NCBI RefSeq assembly: GCF_000235365.1
Contig: NC_016449.1
Location: 620,001 to 684,000 of the forward strand
DNA length: 64,000 bases
Direction: 5' to 3'
Source: Eremothecium cymbalariae DBVPG#7215
Taxonomy: Eukaryota > Ascomycota > Saccharomycetes > Saccharomycetales > Saccharomycetaceae
Made by a program: the position numbers and the translations under genes. Below the pieces are notes generated by a model. It was not told the DNA's origin. It made no database searches and worked only from the letters and a program-made list of their open reading frames with translations. Numbering within the stretch: the first letter of the stretch is position 1; every line of letters begins with the position of its first letter. This document shows, piece after piece, positions 10,006-21,408 of the stretch.

Positions 10006-13000
10006 TTAGAATTCGTCATCAGAGGAAACGTAAGCATCGCCCAATTCCTTCTTCTTCTTCATTCTTTCCTTCTTCTTCTTCCTTAGTTCAGCAGAAGACA
10101 ACTTCTTCTTCTTCTTACCACCGGCAATCTTATTACCCATAGCGTCAAATTTGTCTTCTTCATCATCTTTCTTCTCAATTCTTGGACCAGAACCTTGTCC
10201 ACTAACCCAGTTGTGACCAGATGGAGTCATTAAACCATCCTTAACGGCCCAGACTTCTTCAGTCAAATCCTTTGTGAATTCTGCAGAGTGGGTAATAATG
10301 ATGACACCACCAGCGAACGCCTTCAAGGCCTTGGACAAAGCACCCAATGAGTCTCTATCCAAGTAGTTAGTAGGTTCATCCAAGACGATCAAGTGAGGTC
10401 TTTGCCAGGTACAAGCGGCCAACACCAATTTAACTTTTTGACCACCAGACAAACCTCTTATCCTAGAGTGGGAAACCAATTCAGCTTCCAAACCCAACAT
10501 AGCACAGTGTTCTTCAATCTCTTTTCTTGTTAATGGCCTGAATTGACCAGAAGCCAAAGCTTCCTTCATATCAACCTCAGCAACCATCTTGGCGTGAGAT
10601 TCAATCAACTCACCTCTTGGCAACCAAGCGTTGTCAACAGACATCATTGGAACCCATCTTTCAGACTTCATACCAAGGTTTTCACCTAGCATGAAAGAGC
10701 ATTCGTACTCGTATGTGTTTTTGAACTTTCTTCTGGAGTGGATACCGGCAATTCTTCTTGGGGTGCCGTCAATCTTGAAAATCTTGTTCATTGACTCAGC
10801 ATCATTTTCATTAAGTTGTCTGTTAGCTCTATCCATAGTCTCTCTGTCTTCACCAGTTTGGAACCTCCACTGGATATATTCAGATGGAGTCTTGTCCAAA
10901 TGGTGTTCAATGTGAGCAAAGGCGTGTTGCTTAATGTAAGCGATTCTACAGTTTTCGTGAGTGTAAACTTCACCGCTGGTTGGCAATAATTCACCAGTCA
11001 ACACGTTAATCAATGTAGACTTACCAGCACCATTTGGACCAATGACAGCAATTCTAGATGACAAAGAACATTGGAAGTTAATATCAGCGATTTGTGGTTT
11101 TGAGGTACCTGGGTATTGGAAGGACATGTTGGAAACCTTGACGATAGCCTTTTGTTTCGTCTTAACACCTTCCAAGTAACCTGGCTCTGGGAAGCTGAAC
11201 TCCAATTCAGAAGCACCCAATTCATAGTAAGATTTGGCGGTTGGACACTTCTTTACAAACTCAGATAAGTTACCCTTATACTTTCTCAACTTCAAACCCT
11301 CGTAGTGAATAATGTATTGACAAACCTTGTCCAAGAAACCAGAGTCGTGTGAGACAATGATGGAAGTAATGCCACAGGTGTTCAAATAGTTGACCAACCA
11401 AGCAACATTAACGGTATCCAAATGGTTAGTTGGTTCATCCAACAATAAGATGTCGGCGTTTTTCAAGACAGCTCTTGCCAAAGCCAACTTCATTTTCCAA
11501 CCACCAGATAATGACATGATTGGCATTTCAATCATTTCAGTAGAGAAACCGAACTCCTTCAACTTACCAACAATAATCTCTTTAGTACCAACGTTACCTT
11601 GGTAAACAAAGTCAACAACTGAGGTATCAGAGTGTGTGCCATCAATATCGTGCTCGACATAAACAGTTCTACATTCATCTTGAGATGGGAAACCGTCAAC
11701 TTGACCGTTAGCAATGGCTCTCATCAAAGTGGATTTACCGGCACCATTTGGACCACATAGACCATATCTTCTGGCTCTCTTCAATCTCAATTGAGTCTTA
11801 TTCAACAAGATCTTGGCACCATAAGCCAAAGAGAACTCACAGTTACACAAGTCCTCACCTTCGTCTTCCTCATCATCAAAGTTTGGACCAACTGGGATGT
11901 TGTCAACAGCTCTCTTTCTGAACTCGTCAATTATGTCCTTGGACTGTTTCTCGTGGAAGAAGACGGTCATGTAAGGAGTCACGTGAGTGAACCAAGCCTG
12001 TTGGTCAATGATTCTCTCGTCAATCAAGTCGGCGGCAATACCAGCAATGTAGTTAACAACTGGAGCAAATCTTGGCTCAATAGTAGTATCCTTGGTCAAC
12101 TCGTCAAAAACACTTCTAGTAGTAGTGACATCACCAGCATGGGAAACTTCTGGTAGAGTATCATCGTCACTAACATTACCAACTCTTCTCAAGGTCTTCA
12201 AACCCCTCAAAGTAACTTCACGAGCTTCTGGGTCAGCAATAGTAGCAAAGTTGTTCTTCAAGCCTGGTAGCAATTTCTCCAAGAAAGGAGCAACAACTTG
12301 TGGGTCCTCGACCAATTTACACATGTTGTCAATAATAACAGCTGCCTTACGCTTAATAGAGGTTTCCCTTTCAGCCAAACCTCTGTTTAACAATGGAACC
12401 ATTATAGACAAGGTAGCTGGAGTAACCTCAGCCACAAAAGTAGTAGCACCTAGCAAATGAACGGTTTCTGGAACTTCTTGAGGATCAGCAATACATTCGA
12501 TCAACTTAGGAATGAAACGTTCAATATCCTTGTTATCAACAGTCTCAGTAGCCTTGGTCATCGTCGCAGTAGCTGCTTGCTTGACGTCCTTCTTGGTATC
12601 CCACATAGCCTCGGACAAGACTGGAATCAACTCAGGCATACGTAGAGCAACCTGGGTCTTCGCAGTATCAACCAAAGCTGAAATAGCTGCCAAAACAGAA
12701 ACCTTCTCTTGCCACTTGCTAGTTGTCCCTAAAGACTTTAGCAAATATGGCAAGATAACCTTAACAGCAACAGGGTCAATACTCTTAGTGATGGCTAACA
12801 AAGCCTTAGATGCTAGATTTTGGATCTCAGAGTTCTTATCACCAGTCTTAGCACACACAGCCGGAACTAAATCAACAACATATGGCTCAACTGATGGAGA
12901 CAAGTTATTCTCATTAGCGATGTGACAAAGCGTCTCCAAAGCTGCAGCAGCAGTCTTCTTGTCATTAACAGATTTCGCTAAGTTATTGAAAAACTCTTCT

Positions 13001-13140
13001 GGAACATCATGTTCAATAATGTTACCATTCAAGAATGAGGCAATTTCAACAGCAGTAGCCTCTCTGTTGTCAGCTGTCGCCACAGACAACTTTTCGAACA
13101 ATTCACCTAGAACCTTGATGGATTGAGCAGAGTCAGACAT
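10006..13140 (-). CDS. YEF3: Translation elongation factor 3 (eEF3)
   Basis: Fungal-specific ABC-F ATPase that promotes tRNA release from the ribosomal E site during elongation. It has 1044 residues, the same length as S. cerevisiae Yef3. Order: N-terminal HEAT repeats (about 1-320), four-helix bundle, ABC domain 1 (GPNGAGKS near 463, [22 protein letters not shown]), ABC domain 2 (GPNGAGKS near 701, with the chromodomain-like insert, [21 protein letters not shown]), and a lysine-rich tail ([20 protein letters not shown]) ending VSSDDEF. I start at the ATG at 13140 ([15 protein letters not shown]) because this matches the family; an in-frame ATG 15 codons upstream is probably in the leader. 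Codon use is strongly biased, as expected for an abundant protein. It corresponds to YLR249W/YNL014W (YEF3/HEF3). Confidence 0.97.
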   Translation of the reverse strand: MSDSAQSIKVLGELFEKLSVATADNREATAVEIASFLNGNIIEHDVPEEFFNNLAKSVNDKKTAAAALETLCHIANENNLSPSVEPYVVDLVPAVCAKTGDKNSEIQNLASKALLAITKSIDPVAVKVILPYLLKSLGTTSKWQEKVSVLAAISALVDTAKTQVALRMPELIPVLSEAMWDTKKDVKQAATATMTKATETVDNKDIERFIPKLIECIADPQEVPETVHLLGATTFVAEVTPATLSIMVPLLNRGLAERETSIKRKAAVIIDNMCKLVEDPQVVAPFLEKLLPGLKNNFATIADPEAREVTLRGLKTLRRVGNVSDDDTLPEVSHAGDVTTTRSVFDELTKDTTIEPRFAPVVNYIAGIAADLIDERIIDQQAWFTHVTPYMTVFFHEKQSKDIIDEFRKRAVDNIPVGPNFDDEEDEGEDLCNCEFSLAYGAKILLNKTQLRLKRARRYGLCGPNGAGKSTLMRAIANGQVDGFPSQDECRTVYVEHDIDGTHSDTSVVDFVYQGNVGTKEIIVGKLKEFGFSTEMIEMPIMSLSGGWKMKLALARAVLKNADILLLDEPTNHLDTVNVAWLVNYLNTCGITSIIVSHDSGFLDKVCQYIIHYEGLKLRKYKGNLSEFVKKCPTAKSYYELGASELEFSFPEPGYLEGVKTKQKAIVKVSNMSFQYPGTSKPQIADINFQCSLSSRIAVIGPNGAGKSTLINVLTGELLPTSGEVYTHENCRIAYIKQHAFAHIEHHLDKTPSEYIQWRFQTGEDRETMDRANRQLNENDAESMNKIFKIDGTPRRIAGIHSRRKFKNTYEYECSFMLGENLGMKSERWVPMMSVDNAWLPRGELIESHAKMVAEVDMKEALASGQFRPLTRKEIEEHCAMLGLEAELVSHSRIRGLSGGQKVKLVLAACTWQRPHLIVLDEPTNYLDRDSLGALSKALKAFAGGVIIITHSAEFTKDLTEEVWAVKDGLMTPSGHNWVSGQGSGPRIEKKDDEEDKFDAMGNKIAGGKKKKKLSSAELRKKKKERMKKKKELGDAYVSSDDEF

Positions 13141-13555
13141 TGTTGATTCTGATCTAGTAATGAATTGAATTCTTCCAGCAATCAAGCACTAAACAAATAA
13201 AACAGACAATCATGAAATAGATAAACAAGTTATAAAGAGATGAGATGAGTGAAAATTTTTTTCATAATCGTTATATAGCCCATGCCTGGCCGCTGATAAA
13301 TAAAAAGAAACGATTTGCTCAAATGTCTGTTCGTATGATGTGATCCCAGACCACGTGATACAATATTTCCGGAAGTAGGCGCTAAAGGATGCCCTGCAAA
13401 CTGGCGGTGTAGCGCCAGCGTTAAATGGATTGAATGCATGGATGCATATAGAGTTTATATGTGCGCTCATGATGTTATCAACTGCATATTACGCGGACTT
13501 TCAAGTATTGTGTCTTTGCGTGATTTTAGGAGCTGTAGGGAGCTGTAAATCCAAG
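13141..13555. promoter_or_regulatory. eEF3 promoter
   Basis: A 415-base gap between the eEF3 start and the RCK2 stop. A CACGTG box (13352-13357) lies about 215 bases upstream of the eEF3 start, a Cbf1/bHLH core. No other element is clear. Confidence 0.45.
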
Positions 13556-15462
13556 TTAGATTTCCTCAACCGTCATTGGAATGATCATATTGAGATTATC
13601 TGGCGAAGACTTACCCTTGTTTCTTCGTTTTATAATAGTACTACTATTCAGACGGAGTTGGAACATGTTATTTTCAATTTCTTTGAAACCGGTAGGACCA
13701 GACTCTTCATCGTCTTCATGGAGGGCGCCTAAGAGGTGGTCACCTGGTGAACTGCGTTTGGCTTCGCCCTCACGCTGTACAGCGTTTGAGATATCAAAGG
13801 CGTCGCGCATTGCAACAGCAGCAGGAGAGTAGAGTAAAGAAGAGTCCCTTTTGTAGGGTTTTCGAGTGTGGTTGTGACGATGGTGTTTGATCTGTTGTTC
13901 TTGAGCGGGGCCGGACTCGCAGTCGTAGGTGTTGAGCCAAGGGTCATTAAGGAACTCGTCGATGTCGTAACGTTTTTCAGGGTCGACTTCTAGCAGTTTA
14001 CGTACAGCCATTTTAGCCCCGGGACTGATCTCATCCCACCACGGCCTGAGGAAAGTGTACTGTCCTTTGGAAATGAGTTCAGTTAGCACATCGATCTTTT
14101 CATCGTAGAATGGAGGGAATCCACAGAGAACCGTGTAGAGGACACAGCCGATACCCCACATGTCAACCTTCATCGAATAACGCTCGTCTTTGACAACTTC
14201 AGGGGCGGTATATCCGACAGTTCCGCATGGAGTGGTGGTGTTTGTAGCAAAGATCTGCTTGGACAAACCAAAGTCCGCAAGTTTGACGACTCCGATGCCA
14301 CCGCCGCCAATGTTGAGCCGGAAGAGACCCTCCTCCTGTTTGGTTTGAGGGTTATCAGATTTCCTTAACTCCCGCTTGCCAGGTATGTAATCAATCGGTT
14401 CAAATAACAAGTTTTCAGGCTTGATGTCTCGATGGACTATGCCAAGTGAATGCATATGCTTAACAGCCAATGCCAATTGTCGGATAACATGTCTACACAA
14501 ATCTTCAGAAAAGTATGTTAGCCTCACAATCTCACCAAATATCTCACCACCTTCTAGAAGCTCCTGCACTATGAAGTAGTGTGATTCAGTTTCCTGAAAG
14601 TCTATGAATGTGACAATATTCTCACCCGAAGATACGGTCTTATGGATCGTGATTTCCTTTAAAACCTGCTCTCTCGATGTCACTTTATAATCCCCTTCCT
14701 TTTCTTTTTTTCCACGAACACTGCTTTTGTTACTAGTAGTGGATAATCGTTTCTTGTTAATAACTTTCACTGCAACTTGTTTGTAACTATTAGTCAGATA
14801 AGACCCAGGTCCATCCTTCAACGGTATAGCCCTATAGACTTCAGAAAATGCCCCCTCTCCAATCTTATTAATAAGCTTATATCCTACAAGCCCCTTTTGC
14901 TCCGGGAAGTCCGCTTCTGGCTCCTCATCCTCAACATCTGACCAAGAAGTATCGCTTTCCTCTGAAACCTTCTCACTTTTCACTACACTATCTTTAGTTC
15001 CACTAGCCACAGTCTGATCTCCACTTTGTTCTTCGTGAAGATCATCCTCATCATCACATTGACTCTGCCGCGCAACCTCTTGTCTTGATGGTATATACAA
15101 ATTTATGTTCTCATCCCGCTTGCCATTTGTTCCATTAACAGACTTTTTATCCTCCTCTTCCCCTTCGCCAGATCTCCTCTCAGAACCTGCTTCTGCCCCT
15201 GTTGCAGTATTCAACAAAGAACACCCATTTACAGTCCCATCCTCATTACAGTTAACCTTGGTCTTCTTCTTGAATAGACCTCTGATTTGCTAAAAATCCT
15301 TTACAGTTAGTATCTTTTTAACCAATGTCTGCATAACATGAATACCAGGAAAACCTTTCTGCTGTTCTTAATGTCTGTTTCGCACCTCCAAAAACCCTAC
15401 CACACACACAAACCCATTTTCCTGCATATAATCAAACTCACTCGATCACATACCTTGAGCAT
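13556..15462 (-). CDS. RCK2: Stress-activated CaMK-type protein kinase Rck2 (two exons)
   Basis: MAPK-activated protein kinase; in S. cerevisiae Rck2 is phosphorylated by Hog1 and controls translation under osmotic stress. Exon 1 (15454-15462) codes only Met-Leu-Lys. Exon 2 (13556-15289) follows, total about 580 residues. The splice gives MLKQIRGLFKKK, matching the MLK-x-K-ALF-x-KKK start of Rck2. The acidic N-terminal third is followed by the kinase domain: LINKIGEGAFSEVYRA, VAVKVINK, HRDIKPENLL, a GGGG-containing insert, KLADFGLSKQ, GTVGYTAPE and DMWGIGCVLYTVLCGFPPF. The C-terminus has RDSSLLYSPAAVAMRDAFD, conserved in Rck proteins. Without the splice the frame has no ATG at its 5' end. Corresponds to YLR248W. 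Confidence 0.92.
15290..15453 (-). other. RCK2: Spliceosomal intron in RCK2 after codon 3 (164 nt)
   Basis: Donor GTATGT directly after ATG-CTC-AAG. Branch TACTAAC at 15306-15312. Acceptor TTTTTAG ending at 15290. Splicing restores an ATG and the family N-terminus. The intron is phase 0. Confidence 0.92.
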
Positions 15463-16121
15463 ATCTTGCGACTAATAAATCTGATACGACTTGTTATAAC
15501 GCTTCCACCTTCAACCTTATCTAGAATTCACACCGACTGTTAATAAACTTAAAACAAAATATTCTCCGAATAAAAATAAACCTTTTTTAAATAACTCAAA
15601 TTTTACTAATATGCCTTCCACACTATTTATATTTCAATGCTGCTGCTTATCTAGCTATTCAAGACTACTTCTCTGCTTCTCAGATATGTAGTAAAAGGGT
15701 GATAACAACCATCATGCTGTCAGCCTAATATTATTTATTATATTTGGAAAAAAAAAGTTCAGCGTGGAAAAAGGAAATGATAGTTTATTGATTTGATGGG
15801 CTTTGTTTAGTGCAAGAAAGTAGGGTTGTAACAGATATTGCCAAGAGATCAAGGTTTTATCAGGGCTAGAGGTTGCTGGGTACAAAGAGAATTAATTTGA
15901 ATTCAGTTTTAGCAGGTGGAAAGAAATTTAGTGCCATTTATCTCGTGTTAAACAGTGTCCGAGGTAATTGGGACCCATGCAATGGCTTTTTAGACGTAAG
16001 AATAGTAGTAATAACAATAACAATAACATCGTAGATAGTCTGAGGGAAACCCTGGATATTAGAAAGGTGTCTGTACGAAAATAAGGAGTTGTTGTTAGTG
16101 GGAACTCGGAGTAAGAATGAA
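15463..16121. promoter_or_regulatory. Divergent RCK2/IRC20 promoter region
   Basis: 660 bases between two divergent start codons, with A- and T-rich runs (for example A7-9 near 15750). No gene is seen. Confidence 0.5.
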
Positions 16122-19100
16122 ATGGCCGAGACAGTCGGGATGGGAACATTATTGATGAACGAGGAGACAGTTATTGATGATGTAGGGTTGAGGGAGAGAG
16201 ACGGGACTAGGACCGGAGCAGGAGCAGTAGTTAGGGTAGAAGTGGAGGTTGCTAAGGAGGAGATAGAGATAGAGGTGTTGGACAACGGGTTGGATGTTGT
16301 TGGTGAAAGGGGTTGGATGAAAAGACGGAAAGGAGGGAATTCTAAGATGGAGGTTCTTGAAGGAGTTGTGCGTAGTATGGGTGGTGATGCGGGAAAGGTA
16401 TATGACCATATGGCCGATGTTATGATTCAATACCTTGAAATAGGGGAGACAGGCTTGAAATTTTTGACTGTGAGTTTACGAGGGGAGGTGGTGTTGAAGT
16501 GCGACGGTAGTAAATGGGGGCCTTTGGCGGATTTAATGCTACTAGCTGCATCGCAGAAGTGTGTTGAATATGAACTAAACCAAGTCCAGTGGGAGAATGC
16601 TCAAGTGTCTAAGTTAAAACGAGATAAGAGGAGTGGGAAGCGCAAGAAGCATAATGTACTGTTGCAGCAAGGAAGAATTCCTAGATTGTATCCTGAACTA
16701 GAATTATCAGAGCTGGTGCTTCGCTGGGACAATAATGGAGATTGGAGGTTAGATATAAAGGTTTCTTTATGGTGCAATATGGGTACCGTGAACCACTTTT
16801 CATCAGATACTAACTTCTTTTTGGATTTTCTGTATACCAAGGAGCCTTCTTACTTCATGAAGCAAGATATTAACCATTGCTATGTTCATCGTCATTTTCT
16901 CCACCAAATTACTCAATACACCAGAGAAACACTAAAAAGCGTTAAACAACTACCAAAACTACCGATGTTACGTGTGAGTCTTCTTCCGTTTCAAATGCAA
17001 TCCGTTAAATGGATGTTGGATAAGGAGAATGTGAAGAAGACATATGACGTTTATAAAGGTGAGTTAATCTCGTATCTAAATGAACAAGTTTCCTATGGCT
17101 ACGAAAAAATCGGGAATCTTTGGTTCTGGAATAAGTTCAGTGGCTATGTCTTGTCTGAATCAGACGCACTTCAGTTATATGAGTCTTATCTACGGGAACC
17201 AGTTTCAACAAAGGGCGTTTTATCAGAGGAAATGGGTCTCGGTAAAACTATTGAGATACTGGCATTGTTGTTACTGAATGTTCGCCCTCTCCCAGAACCA
17301 GCAAACCTTGAATATACCTTGCTATCAAGTAGGAAAACTATAACAAGAGTGAAGACTAACTTGATAATTTGCCCTCAAAGTATTTTAGAACAATGGTTAG
17401 ATGAGATCGAATTGCATGTAAAGAAAGGGGCCCTGAAAACATACTATTACCGTGGCTTTTTAAAAGTTAAGGAAGAATTTAAAACTGACAGTATATTTGA
17501 AATTGTCACACATTTGTCTCAATATGATATTATAATAGTTTCCTATATGACAGTGTCAGCAGAAATTCACTATGCCGAATATACAACCTCTTTAAGATCG
17601 CGCCGCCATAAGGCTCCCAAATACGATTACTCCTCACCACTATCACTAATGGAATTTTATAGAATCATCCTAGATGAAGTTCAAATGCTAGGCAGTGATA
17701 GTACTAATGCGGCTCGTTGCACTGGCTTATTACAAAGAGTTCATACTTGGGGAGTCTCTGGAACCCCAATTCATTCGATATCAGACTTTAAAACAGTCCT
17801 ATCATATCTCCAAATTCATCCCTTTCAGAATTATTCCAAATGCATAGATATTGTTTCGCGGAACATGCGAAGAATGAACACTTCTAATGGTTTTATGATA
17901 TCGGAACAACGATCAAAATTAGAGACGGTTAATGGGGTCCGCTTTACAGTACATGATCTGATGGATATTCCTATTAAACTTAACCTTTGTATTAGGCACT
18001 CAAAGCATGATGTAAAAGGTCAGATTAAGATTCCCAAACAACAAAATTATATTGTACCGTTAAATTTTACACCAATTGAACAAGACAACTATTCAAACCT
18101 CTGGGAATCATTTTTAGAAGTCTCAGGGTATCATTCGAATGGGCAAGGTGTTTGTCATTTAGGAGCAAATGTATTAAACCATTGGTTATCACAACTACGT
18201 AAAACTTGTTCCTACGCTATGATGTCTTATTGGAACTTCAATATCCGTGATGCAGGTTCCAGTATAGGGTCCAACATGCTACCTGGAAAGAAAAACAGCC
18301 AATCTCTCACTTTACCGAATATAAATGATGTTTTAACATATATGATAACAAGTGTTGAGGACTCAATAGATTCTTTGCATAATGAGAATTACTCTTTGAA
18401 AATCCAGTCAGCGCAAGTGAAGATGGAACTTGAAAATGATCCAAACATTTCAATTTCTATATTAAAAGATGTGGAAGAAAGTTTGTTAGCAGATTTCAGG
18501 AACGACTTGGACGTGACAGATCCTTTTCAGCTTGTCTCACAACCATCTCACAGTAATAAGACGGTAGATGAATCCAGCAGCTTGAAAAAGAAAAAGAAAA
18601 TTAGATCTCATATGGATTATTTACATCAATGTCATTTTTTCATTGCAACTGCTTATTATTTTAAAGGATCAAAGAAACTGGAAAAGGTGGATGAAGATAA
18701 CGAGAAGCTGAATATGTTAGGTCATGAAAGTGAGGTCAAGCAGTACACTTCTATCTTTCCTGAAGCCGAGATGAAAAAAATCAGTGAGTTTCAAGAGTTG
18801 GAGCAAAGTTATTACTCTACAGCTGAGAAACTACGCAAGTGTATTCTTGCCGTTAATGCTGAAAAGGTGCATCATGAAATTCAAACGGTTAAAAAGTATT
18901 TAAATTCGAAGCGTGTTGCAGATAAGCGTCAACTAAAAAGTATCAATTTCAACTTTAAAAACTTTTCGACGAGCATGACAGTTGCAGCTTGTTATAATGG
19001 TTTAAGTTCACTTTTCAAATCAATGAATGAACAAGTCTCTCAATTCAACGGATTATTAGCTGAGTTAGAAGCGCTTTGCTTTAAGCCAATTATTCATCAA

Positions 19101-20582
19101 TACAATGAACCCGAAGACAATGAAAAGGCACAAGAATACGAAAACTCCATTAATGATCAGGATAAAATATTTGCTATTCTAGATTGCTTGGAACGTATTT
19201 TGGCAAACAGAGATGATGTGATAACAGCGGAAGATGAGATAAAACTAGCAAAGTCATTATTGCTTCCTGGTGAAATTATATCTGCTTATCACAAAGATCT
19301 TCTTTCTAAGCAAGTGCTTGTTCAAGGAATACCATTCAGACCGTTATTTGCAGACTTGAAGAACGTTTCCTTAGTTATGAACCTTTCCATTGATGCTACT
19401 AAACCAGAAGAAAGTTTTGAAAGCTATTTATTAGGCTATGAAGGAGAAATGGGAAGAATTAAGAAGGAAAACCATTTTATCCGGGAACTTCTAAAAAGGT
19501 TCAATTCTATCTATAATGCAAGGACAGCATATTTTAGCCACTTACAAAGAATTTCCGATTCGTTAGTTTCTTTAATTCAATTAGAACCATCTGCGAAATC
19601 TAATATTTTAAGGAACACTAAAGATGACTTTCTTTACCAGAGAAATGTGAAAAAGATATCTAATTTAGAATCAAGGTTGAAATATTTAAAAACTCTAACA
19701 ACGGTTGAAAAGGTTGTCCAAGATAACAAAAAGTTTACCTGCACTATATGTTTGTCTGAAATACTACATGGCTCCATAATTAATTGTGGCCATTTCTTCT
19801 GTCAAAGTTGTATTAAAAGTTGGCTTAAAACGAAATCTGCTTGCCCCCTATGCAAAATAGACGTCACAATTTCTGAAGTTTACAACTTTAAATTCCAGCA
19901 AGTAAAAGAGACGGCAGAGGCTGCTGCCGACCTTATTGCTATGACTACTGTGAATGATATGGGTGAATCGGTATCACCGCAACTAAATGAACAGCCATCA
20001 ATAGAAAAAGGTAGCAATCCAACCCGCGCAGGTGAATCCATGACGAACTACTCAGAAAAATACCGGATATACCCCGAAACGCACAAAATAGACCAACTTG
20101 TAGCGAATACAAACTATGGGGCCAAGATTGACTTCGTTATAAAGCTAATTAAATATTTACAATTGCAACAAGACAATAAAACTACCTCAAGAACCGCGCC
20201 CTTGCAAATTGCAATTTATTCTCAGTACGTCGGCTTACTAGATATGCTTGCCCATGTCATGAAACTAAATTCTATTAAATTTGTAAGCACAACTAAAAAA
20301 GGTTCAAAATTTTCAAAAGTTATAGAGACTTTCAAAACTGACCCACAGATCTCTTGTATCTTATTGGATATAAAGCGCCAGGCATCTGGTCTAACCCTTG
20401 TGAATGCCACCCATGTATTCCTATTGGAGCCAATAGTAAATTCTGGAGATGAACTGCAAGCAGTAAACCGAATTCACAGGATTGGACAAAAGAATGAAAC
20501 TTACGTTTGGAACTTCATGATCCGTAATACCGTGGAAGAAAACATTTTGAGATATAAAGTAGAACTCGAAAAAAAAAGATAG
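16122..20582 (+). CDS. IRC20: SNF2-family ATPase with RING domain, Irc20 (apparent C-terminal frameshift)
   Basis: Putative helicase and ubiquitin ligase of the Rad5/SHPRH-like group that limits spontaneous recombination centres in S. cerevisiae (YLR247C). The open frame from the ATG at 16122 gives about 1486 residues. ATPase lobe 1 has EEMGLGKTIE (near 370), LIICPQSILEQW, ILDEVQML and WGVSGTP. A long insert contains a RING finger (about 1206-1245: CTICLSEI..CGHFFCQSC..CPLC). Lobe 2 ends with AVNRIHRIGQKNETYVW. The frame stops in TAG right after an A9 run (20569-20577), but coding sequence continues in the -1 frame to 20800 (separate entry), so the real protein is probably about 72 codons longer. 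The ATG choice is the first in the open frame. Confidence 0.9.
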   Translation: MAETVGMGTLLMNEETVIDDVGLRERDGTRTGAGAVVRVEVEVAKEEIEIEVLDNGLDVVGERGWMKRRKGGNSKMEVLEGVVRSMGGDAGKVYDHMADVMIQYLEIGETGLKFLTVSLRGEVVLKCDGSKWGPLADLMLLAASQKCVEYELNQVQWENAQVSKLKRDKRSGKRKKHNVLLQQGRIPRLYPELELSELVLRWDNNGDWRLDIKVSLWCNMGTVNHFSSDTNFFLDFLYTKEPSYFMKQDINHCYVHRHFLHQITQYTRETLKSVKQLPKLPMLRVSLLPFQMQSVKWMLDKENVKKTYDVYKGELISYLNEQVSYGYEKIGNLWFWNKFSGYVLSESDALQLYESYLREPVSTKGVLSEEMGLGKTIEILALLLLNVRPLPEPANLEYTLLSSRKTITRVKTNLIICPQSILEQWLDEIELHVKKGALKTYYYRGFLKVKEEFKTDSIFEIVTHLSQYDIIIVSYMTVSAEIHYAEYTTSLRSRRHKAPKYDYSSPLSLMEFYRIILDEVQMLGSDSTNAARCTGLLQRVHTWGVSGTPIHSISDFKTVLSYLQIHPFQNYSKCIDIVSRNMRRMNTSNGFMISEQRSKLETVNGVRFTVHDLMDIPIKLNLCIRHSKHDVKGQIKIPKQQNYIVPLNFTPIEQDNYSNLWESFLEVSGYHSNGQGVCHLGANVLNHWLSQLRKTCSYAMMSYWNFNIRDAGSSIGSNMLPGKKNSQSLTLPNINDVLTYMITSVEDSIDSLHNENYSLKIQSAQVKMELENDPNISISILKDVEESLLADFRNDLDVTDPFQLVSQPSHSNKTVDESSSLKKKKKIRSHMDYLHQCHFFIATAYYFKGSKKLEKVDEDNEKLNMLGHESEVKQYTSIFPEAEMKKISEFQELEQSYYSTAEKLRKCILAVNAEKVHHEIQTVKKYLNSKRVADKRQLKSINFNFKNFSTSMTVAACYNGLSSLFKSMNEQVSQFNGLLAELEALCFKPIIHQYNEPEDNEKAQEYENSINDQDKIFAILDCLERILANRDDVITAEDEIKLAKSLLLPGEIISAYHKDLLSKQVLVQGIPFRPLFADLKNVSLVMNLSIDATKPEESFESYLLGYEGEMGRIKKENHFIRELLKRFNSIYNARTAYFSHLQRISDSLVSLIQLEPSAKSNILRNTKDDFLYQRNVKKISNLESRLKYLKTLTTVEKVVQDNKKFTCTICLSEILHGSIINCGHFFCQSCIKSWLKTKSACPLCKIDVTISEVYNFKFQQVKETAEAAADLIAMTTVNDMGESVSPQLNEQPSIEKGSNPTRAGESMTNYSEKYRIYPETHKIDQLVANTNYGAKIDFVIKLIKYLQLQQDNKTTSRTAPLQIAIYSQYVGLLDMLAHVMKLNSIKFVSTTKKGSKFSKVIETFKTDPQISCILLDIKRQASGLTLVNATHVFLLEPIVNSGDELQAVNRIHRIGQKNETYVWNFMIRNTVEENILRYKVELEKKR

Positions 20583-20800
20583 AAAGTCATAAGGAACGTA
20601 ATAGGGATAATCTAAATACTTGTTTGGGTAAGCACAAGAATATTCCATCTCCTTTCAATGACGGTGACAGTGGCAGTGGCGCTGACAACGATTCTGATGA
20701 AAATGACGAATATAATATAAATCAAGTAGGAGGTGAAGATGTTTCAGAAAAACACTTATGGAATTGTTTTTTTGGTCCATCAACAGCTATCAACGCGTAA
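20583..20800 (+). pseudogene. IRC20: Out-of-frame C-terminal tail of IRC20
   Basis: After the TAG at 20580-20582 the frame shifted by -1 is open to TAA at 20798-20800. It reads ESHKERNRDNL, an acidic stretch DNDSDENDE, then VSEKHLWNCFFG. From memory, S. cerevisiae Irc20 ends in a similar acidic tail with an EHLWNCFF-like motif. One missing A in the A9 run would restore the frame. It could be an assembly error, a real truncating mutation or frameshifting on the A run. Confidence 0.78.
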
Positions 20801-20878
20801 TAAATCCGCTTTCTAAAGTATAATTTATTTCTAGAGAACTTGTTAATAATATACTTATAATAGTAACATTGTTAACAC

Positions 20879-20884
20879 AAAAAA
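20879..20884 (-). terminator. RNA polymerase III terminator of tRNA-Leu
   Basis: T6 on the reverse strand, seven bases after the tRNA 3' end. Confidence 0.8.
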
Positions 20885-20890
20885 GAATAC

Positions 20891-21004
20891 TGGTTGCGAA
20901 GAGATTCGAACTCTTGCATCTTACGATACCTGAGTGTCCGGCCCCCTGCGGAGCCGTAAGCGTACACTTGAATCAGGCGCCTTAGACCGCTCGGCCACAC
21001 AACC
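20891..21004 (-). tRNA. tRNA-Leu(CAA) with intron
   Basis: The reverse strand begins GGTTGTGTGGCCGAGCGG and ends GAGTTCGAATCTCTTCGCAACC plus discriminator A, very close to yeast tRNA-Leu(CAA). The acceptor stem GGTTGTG/CGCAACC pairs with one G-T. A box TGGCCGAGCGG and B box GTTCGAATC are intact. The anticodon CAA lies at 20968-20970. A 32-base intron (20935-20966) begins one base 3' of the anticodon, as in the S. cerevisiae gene, but with unrelated sequence. The mature form is 82 bases with a long variable arm. LTR-like repeats lie upstream of its 5' end. Confidence 0.96.
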
Positions 21005-21060
21005 AACTTTTTCTCTGTCCAGAATTCACCTCAACCAGCAGTACACCGTTGTATTATATA

Positions 21061-21379
21061 CACGTGCTGTCGTAAAATCAAAAGAGAAGCTAGTAGACAG
21101 CGATAACCAAGCTAAGAAGCAGCGTATCAGAGCTGTCAGACGAATATGAGAAGGCTGGATACTATGGTGACGTCAACCAGGAGCCAGCATCCTACAAGAT
21201 GCTTGCTGAGAGAAGAGCTTAAACAGGACAACAGAAACTATATAAGACCAAACTAGCTAGATTAGATTATATTAGATTAGATGCTAGGTCCAGCTAGAAC
21301 CCTAGAGGGTAGTTGAGCCATATTAGAGACTACATAAACAGTAACAGATCATCAACCTAAGTATTAGCTGGCACGTGAC
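21061..21379 (+). repeat. LTR-like repeat, copy A
   Basis: This stretch aligns with 22274-22530 and, at its 3' end, with 23039-23113. Shared landmarks in order: CACGTG, TGTCGTAAAATCAAAAGAG (21068-21086), GAGAAGCTAG, GAxGTCxACCAG, CAGAAACTATATAAGA (TATA at 21239-21246), AGAGGGTAGTTGA, ATTAGAGAC, and GCACGTGAC at the end (21371-21379). The TG-initial start, promoter-like TATA and place just upstream of a tRNA gene fit a solo LTR of a Ty3-like element. No target-site duplication or clean CA end was found, so it may instead be a decayed gene-flank duplication. Confidence 0.5.
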
Positions 21380-21408
21380 GAGAAGTTCAAGCTAGCACGT
21401 GACCTCAT

